Origin: an uncultured Clostridia bacterium
Lineage (GTDB): Bacteria; Bacillota; Clostridia; Christensenellales; Borkfalkiaceae
Length of the DNA: 7,937 nucleotides
Assembly: GCA_947629605.1 (NCBI GenBank)
Contig: CANREK010000053.1
Location: 1-7,937 of the forward strand
Reading direction: 5' to 3'
Positions 5,879 through 7,937 of the stretch are shown here, piece after piece. The notes under the pieces were generated by a model that ran no database searches, had not been told where the DNA came from, and saw only the letters and a program-made list of their open reading frames with translations. Position 1 is the first letter of the stretch. Each line of letters opens with the position of its first letter. The position numbers were made by a program, and so were the translations under genes.

Positions 5879-5995
5879 ATGCAAGAGTTATATGATATTC
5901 TCCTGCGGCTTTCCGAACTGTTACAACAGCTCGCCGAGCTCATTGAGAGCATTGATTACTTAGCAGTGAAACGCGCAAAAAATAACCGCCCGTAG
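5879..5995 (+). CDS. 38-residue amphipathic helical peptide, candidate type I toxin or antisense-controlled microprotein
   Basis: The frame starts at ATG 5879 (MQELYDILLRLSEL) and ends at TAG 5993-5995 with KRAKNNRP. Leucine/isoleucine/alanine positions 4, 8, 11, 15, 18, 22, 25 and 29 follow a 4-3 heptad spacing, giving one amphipathic helix or short coiled coil, with Glu/Asp on the other face and a basic tail (KRAK, R). There is no clear membrane-spanning stretch, unlike most type I toxins. It uses TTA for leucine three times, a codon absent for most of the large neighbouring gene, and the unit is AT-richer than its neighbours. The last four codons (NNRP) lie in the left arm of the terminator. 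It has its own promoter, a sequestered ribosome site and an opposing antisense RNA. I do not recognise the peptide. That it is expressed is likely; a toxin role is inference from layout only. Confidence 0.72.
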   Translation: MQELYDILLRLSELLQQLAELIESIDYLAVKRAKNNRP

Positions 5996-6022
5996 CCGGC
6001 AAGCTGTGGCGGTTATTTTTTT
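5977..6022. terminator. Bidirectional intrinsic terminator shared by the small mRNA and the antisense RNA
   Basis: AAAAAATAACCGCC (5977-5990) pairs perfectly with GGCGGTTATTTTTT (6008-6021), 14 bp, around a 17-nt loop that can form AGC/GCT inside. Rightward RNA ends in seven T (6016-6022); leftward RNA ends in six T (complement of 5977-5982). The hairpin can therefore stop both convergent transcripts. The stop codon of the 38-codon gene is in the loop. Confidence 0.9.
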
Positions 6023-6066
6023 GAATCGTCGGAGCTGACCGCTAAATGGGGTCAAATCCTTGTTGC
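5977..6066 (-). ncRNA. Predicted antisense RNA (about 90 nt) opposing the 38-codon gene
   Basis: A perfect promoter on the minus strand (6073-6101) predicts a start at position 6066 and the shared terminator predicts an end at about 5977. The RNA begins GCAACAAGG, exactly as the opposing mRNA does. It contains no ATG on its strand, so it looks non-coding. It is complementary to the last 46 nt of the small mRNA, including the final codons. In addition its UAACCGCC (from 6015-6008) could pair with GGCGGTTA (5831-5838) in the mRNA leader, next to the ribosome-site hairpin. This is the layout of a type I antitoxin RNA; function is inferred. Confidence 0.68.
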
Positions 6067-6109
6067 ACCTTTATTATAACCCGTTTTTCCCCTTTTGTCA
6101 ACACTTTGG
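6031..6109 (-). repeat. Right arm of mirror-image promoter/leader repeat
   Basis: This is the inverted counterpart of 5769-5843: TGTTGACA, 17-bp spacer, TATAATA, then GCAACAAGG starting 7 nt after the -10 box in both arms, then AGCGGTCAGCTCC. The blocks are alike while the sequence between them is not. Shared ancestry by inverted duplication, or selection for identical 5' ends, would explain this. Confidence 0.7.
6073..6101 (-). promoter_or_regulatory. Perfect consensus sigma-A promoter of the antisense RNA
   Basis: On the minus strand TTGACA (6101-6096), a 17-bp spacer and TATAAT (6078-6073) match the consensus at all twelve positions with ideal spacing. It is stronger by consensus than the opposing mRNA promoter (ten of twelve), as expected if the antisense RNA must be in excess. 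Confidence 0.9.
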
Positions 6110-6121
6110 GGGAATTTTTTT
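6087..6121 (+). terminator. Possible weak rightward terminator
   Basis: TTCCCC (6087-6092) and GGGGAA (6109-6114) can pair around a 16-nt loop, followed by seven T (6115-6121). The stem is short and the loop contains the antisense -35 box. It could stop rightward transcripts that pass 6022 before they oppose the membrane-protein gene. Support is modest. Confidence 0.3.
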
Positions 6122-6129
6122 ATCCTGTT

Positions 6130-6729
6130 TCACCCCAACGCCTCGACGAGGCGCAAAAAGTCGGCGTTGCGGTCAAAGGCCGCGGCGGAAAGCTGCGTTT
6201 TGATAATTCCCGCAAATGCCGTGTCGCCCTGCGAGATCGCCTCGGCCGCAAGCGCGATGACGGGGTTCCCCGCGGGGAAGCTCTCCGCCGTCTCCGACAT
6301 CGCAAACGTGAGCGCGGCCGCCTTCTCCTCGTCGGTCGTGGCAAGCCGATATTTCACCCGCGCCGCATTGCCCGTGAGGATGTCGCGATAGCTGTAATCG
6401 GGGGGAAGTTCCTCCATGTTTTCCCCCTTTTCCGTGCAATAAGTGTCGAATTTTTCCTCCGCGTAGAGCACATCCCAGCGCTCCGACGCCTTCTTGTCCT
6501 CGCCCTCTTCGGCGGCGACCAAGAACGCCCGCGCGAGACAGTCGACGTCGCCCGACTTCTCGTATTCGCTGTACGCAAAGTTGCCCGCAAGACTCTCCAT
6601 GCCCATGCGGCCCGTGAAATCCATCATCACCCGCGGCGCGGCAAAACTCAAAATGACGAGAATGAGCGCCCCGCAAAATAAAAATCCGCAGAGCGTGATC
6701 ACCGCTGTCCGTATGATAAGTTTCTTCAT
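6130..6729 (-). CDS. Single-pass membrane protein of unknown function
   Basis: 199 residues. The N-terminus MKKLIIRTAV followed by a hydrophobic stretch to about residue 31 (LCGFLFCGALILVILSFAA) is a signal anchor with a short basic cytosolic end, so about 168 residues should lie outside. That part is mainly alpha-helical, rich in Ala and Glu (ARAFLVAAEEGEDKKASERW, LTFAMSETAESF), and has the look of a helical-repeat domain, but no clear repeat motif was confirmed and I do not recognise the family. Residues Cys14 and Cys19 are in the membrane; one further Cys is near LARAF and one near DTYCTEKG. AAAAGGGGA lies just upstream of the ATG as a moderate ribosome site. It is divergent from the lipoprotein gene at 6842 with a 112-bp gap. 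No terminator separates its end from the antisense RNA promoter at 6101. Confidence 0.85.
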   Translation of the reverse strand: MKKLIIRTAVITLCGFLFCGALILVILSFAAPRVMMDFTGRMGMESLAGNFAYSEYEKSGDVDCLARAFLVAAEEGEDKKASERWDVLYAEEKFDTYCTEKGENMEELPPDYSYRDILTGNAARVKYRLATTDEEKAAALTFAMSETAESFPAGNPVIALAAEAISQGDTAFAGIIKTQLSAAAFDRNADFLRLVEALG

Positions 6730-6760
6730 GCCGTCCCCTTTTTCATCAATTTTCCCTCAT

Positions 6761-6789
6761 ATTCTACCATAACCGCAAAAAAATTGCAA
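6761..6789 (-). promoter_or_regulatory. Promoter of the membrane-protein gene (extended -10)
   Basis: On the minus strand TTGCAA (6789-6784), a 17-bp spacer and TAGAAT (6766-6761). The -10 box is preceded by TGG, giving the extended form TGnTAGAAT, which compensates for the four-of-six -35 box. The predicted start is near 6754, about 25 nt before the ATG at 6729. Confidence 0.65.
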
Positions 6790-6841
6790 CTGTATCGCCC
6801 GCAATGTCATGAACTTTCTGCTTTTTTCATATGGATAAAGC

Positions 6842-7501
6842 ATGAAAAAACTCTTTCTCCCTCTTTTGATGCTCCTCTCCCTTCCCCTGCTTGCGGCGTG
6901 CGGAAAGCCCTATGACTACTCCGCCCATGTCTCCGAGCTCCGCTCCGACATCTTTAAGGCCGAGACCGACGAGTTCTCCGTCACCCTCTCCTGCGTCTCC
7001 CGCGAGTACCCCTTTGCCGCCGACGGCGTTGCCTGTCCAAAAGCCGATCTCGTGGAGATCTCCCTCGTCCCCGTGCAAAAAAATGACACTTATAGCGTGT
7101 TTTTCAAGACTTCGACGGGCGAGCAGGGCGGCGAGGCGGCCTTCCGTAACGCCTGCGGCGACTACTTCTTTTCGGAAAGCGTCACCGCCTTCCCCGAGGG
7201 CTCCGTCTCCATCCGCGTCACTTGGAATGACGAGACAAGAGAGGTCACGGCCACTTCCGTCAAGAACCAAAAGACCCTCTCCCCTTCCGATGTGCTCCAA
7301 AAAGTCGTGAGCGCGGAAAAGGACAGGATCGACAGAATGACGAGCGGCGGACAGTTCCTCGGCGAATTCCATATCCGCCTTTTGCGACGAGATAAAAATT
7401 ATTACTATGTCGGGATCGTGGATACCGACGGCGACACTCTCTCCCTCCTCCTCGATAGCGAATCCGGCGAGATCTTGGCAAGAAGAGATAGTAAGGTGTA
7501 A
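6842..7501 (+). CDS. Lipoprotein with PepSY-like C-terminal segment, function unknown
   Basis: 219 residues. MKKLFLPLLMLLSLPLLAAC is a textbook lipoprotein signal with LAAC lipobox and Cys20, so the mature protein should be anchored to the outer face of the membrane. Residues 25-145 are beta-rich (DEFSVTLSCVSRE, TYSVFFKTSTGEQ, GSVSIRVTWNDETREVTATS). Residues about 150-214 contain a helix (SPSDVLQKVVSAEKDRIDRM) then YYYVGIVDTDGDTLSLLLDSESGEILARR, the strand-strand-DxxSGEIL pattern of PepSY-type domains, which often restrain or sense peptidases at the cell surface. That domain call is tentative. The ribosome site is poor (only GGATAAAG before the ATG), but the signal peptide fixes the start. 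It is divergent from the membrane-protein gene; no convincing promoter was seen for it. Its stop is followed by a second in-frame-independent TAA and then by palindromic repeats. Confidence 0.87.
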   Translation: MKKLFLPLLMLLSLPLLAACGKPYDYSAHVSELRSDIFKAETDEFSVTLSCVSREYPFAADGVACPKADLVEISLVPVQKNDTYSVFFKTSTGEQGGEAAFRNACGDYFFSESVTAFPEGSVSIRVTWNDETREVTATSVKNQKTLSPSDVLQKVVSAEKDRIDRMTSGGQFLGEFHIRLLRRDKNYYYVGIVDTDGDTLSLLLDSESGEILARRDSKV

Positions 7502-7521
7502 TAAGGAATAACACCCCTTCC

Positions 7522-7556
7522 GCCCCTATGGGGCACCCACCCCTCCGAGGGGTGGG
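7522..7556. repeat. Two adjacent C/G hairpins downstream of the lipoprotein gene
   Basis: GCCCC-TAT-GGGGC (7522-7534) is followed one base later by CCCACCCCT/AGGGGTGGG (7536-7556). They are the first hairpins after the stop at 7501 and could mark the transcript end, but no T-run follows. Confidence 0.6.
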
Positions 7557-7565
7557 CAAGTCTTG

Positions 7566-7630
7566 GCTCCCCCTCGAGGGGGAGCTGTCACGCAGTGACT
7601 GAGGGGGTGGGCAACGCCCGCTCATTCTGA
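7566..7630. repeat. Second copy of the dispersed palindromic repeat
   Basis: A 20-bp perfect palindrome GCTCCCCCTCGAGGGGGAGC (7566-7585), a 5-bp hairpin GTCAC-GCA-GTGAC (7587-7599), then the 29-nt block 7602-7630 that matches 5571-5599 at 28 positions. It is the fuller version of the element that overlaps the glycosyltransferase stop. Confidence 0.85.
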
Positions 7631-7636
7631 GGGAGC

Positions 7637-7707
7637 GTGCGGCGTCATGCTGAGCCGCAGAGCGTGAACGAAGTCTACGAGAGTGTGTCCGAAGCATCTC
7701 GCCGCAC
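7637..7707. repeat. Repeat unit bounded by GTGCGGCG / CGCCGCAC
   Basis: An 8-bp inverted pair (7637-7644 and 7700-7707) encloses TCATGCTGAGC at the left and GAAGCATCT at the right; AGATGC and GCAT-type ends are partly complementary. The inner part (about 40 bp) shows only weak pairing. Confidence 0.6.
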
Positions 7708-7728
7708 ATTTCTATGGCAACATTCCAA

Positions 7729-7790
7729 ATGCGTCATCCTGAGCCGCGCGTAGCGCGTGTCGAAGGATCACCGCATTATAATAAGGTGAT
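7729..7790. repeat. Repeat unit TCATCCTGAGC..GAAGGATCA with nested hairpins
   Basis: ATGCG (7729-7733) pairs with CGCAT (7772-7776), and inside it CGCGC-GTA-GCGCG (7745-7757) forms a perfect core hairpin. ATCACC (7767-7772) can alternatively pair with GGTGAT (7785-7790). This is the same repeat class as the units at 5587-5738. Confidence 0.65.
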
Positions 7791-7884
7791 GGTTCGACTA
7801 CGCTACTTCGCGCCTAAGGGCGCTCGTGCCGCCCTTCGACGCCATAAAGAACGTGCGGGCGGGGCACCATGACGCGATTAGAAC

Positions 7885-7930
7885 GCGTTGCCCACCCCCT
7901 ACCCGTTGCGGCGGCAGGAACCGCCGCAAC
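7885..7930. repeat. Inverted copy of the AGGGGGTGGGCAACGC block plus a 10-bp hairpin
   Basis: GCGTTGCCCACCCCCT (7885-7900) is the exact reverse complement of 7602-7617. It is followed by GTTGCGGCGG-CAGGAA-CCGCCGCAAC (7905-7930), a perfect 10-bp stem with a 6-nt loop. The cluster probably continues beyond the right edge. Confidence 0.8.
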
Positions 7931-7937
7931 CCCGTCG

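Larger units (their letters stand above)
7502..7937. repeat. Gene-free mosaic of palindromic intergenic repeats
   Basis: No convincing gene lies in these 436 bp. Instead palindromes follow one another: 7522-7534, 7536-7556, 7566-7585, 7587-7599, 7637-7707, 7729-7776, 7767-7790 and 7905-7930. The block AGGGGGTGGGCAACGC (7602-7617) recurs as an exact inverted copy at 7885-7900, bracketing the middle part. The units TCATTCTGA, TCATGCTGAGC..GAAGCATCT and TCATCCTGAGC..GAAGGATCA are three variants of one repeat theme. They carry no transposase frame. Confidence 0.8.

Noticed and set aside
5695..5895. 66-codon plus-strand frame overlapping the small-gene promoter and leader
   Set aside because: It starts inside the repeat cluster, crosses the promoter at 5776-5804 and has no ribosome site. 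The frame at 5879 has a strong one.
6046..6681. 211-codon plus-strand frame
   Set aside because: Complement of the membrane-protein gene at 6130-6729, which has a signal anchor, ribosome site and promoter.
7260..7709. 149-codon minus-strand frame crossing the lipoprotein gene end
   Set aside because: Antisense to the lipoprotein gene and reading through palindromic repeats; Arg/Ser-rich translation without domain.
7502..7937. CRISPR array
   Set aside because: The repeats are palindromic, unequal in length and spacing, occur in both orientations, and show no regular repeat-spacer pattern; no cas genes are present.

Overview
The window looks like chromosomal DNA of a Bacillota bacterium, most likely an uncultured gut-type member of the Clostridia. 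The evidence is sigma-A promoters with Gram-positive consensus, strong AGGAGG ribosome sites, two lipobox lipoproteins, a BspA/InlB-type surface protein, and GC-rich genes separated by AT-rich spacers and palindromic repeats. The lineage is inference; no marker gene is present.

Layout. (1) Positions 1-3846, minus strand: the first 1282 codons of a very large modular surface lipoprotein that runs off the left edge. It has a lipobox, a beta-rich lipocalin-like segment, two InlB-type repeats, four FN3-like modules, two more InlB-like repeats, then BspA-type leucine-rich repeats. Its consensus promoter lies about 200 nt upstream of the start and gives a long structured leader. (2) 4504-5571, plus strand: a family 2 glycosyltransferase with a TPR-like C-terminal half; its last codons and stop lie inside a dispersed palindromic repeat. 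(3) 5548-5738: a cluster of REP-like repeats. (4) About 5776-6101: a compact cassette with a 38-codon ORF. It has two convergent near-perfect sigma-A promoters, mirror-image leaders starting with the same nine bases, a hairpin that hides the ribosome site, a bidirectional terminator and a predicted 90-nt antisense RNA. (5) A divergent pair: 6130-6729 minus (single-pass membrane protein of unknown function) and 6842-7501 plus (lipoprotein with a PepSY-like C-terminus). (6) 7502-7937: no gene; a mosaic of palindromic repeats, some shared with the cluster at 5548-5738.

How the parts may work together. The large lipoprotein is probably an adhesin-like cell-surface protein, and the glycosyltransferase modifies an unknown acceptor; no operon links them. 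The most interesting unit is the cassette at 5776-6101. Its layout matches what is expected of a type I toxin-antitoxin or other antisense-controlled microprotein locus: a translationally locked small mRNA facing a short non-coding RNA, with overlap at a shared terminator. The promoters, terminator and repeats are read directly from the sequence. The toxin-antitoxin role is inference, and the peptide was not recognised as a member of a known toxin family.
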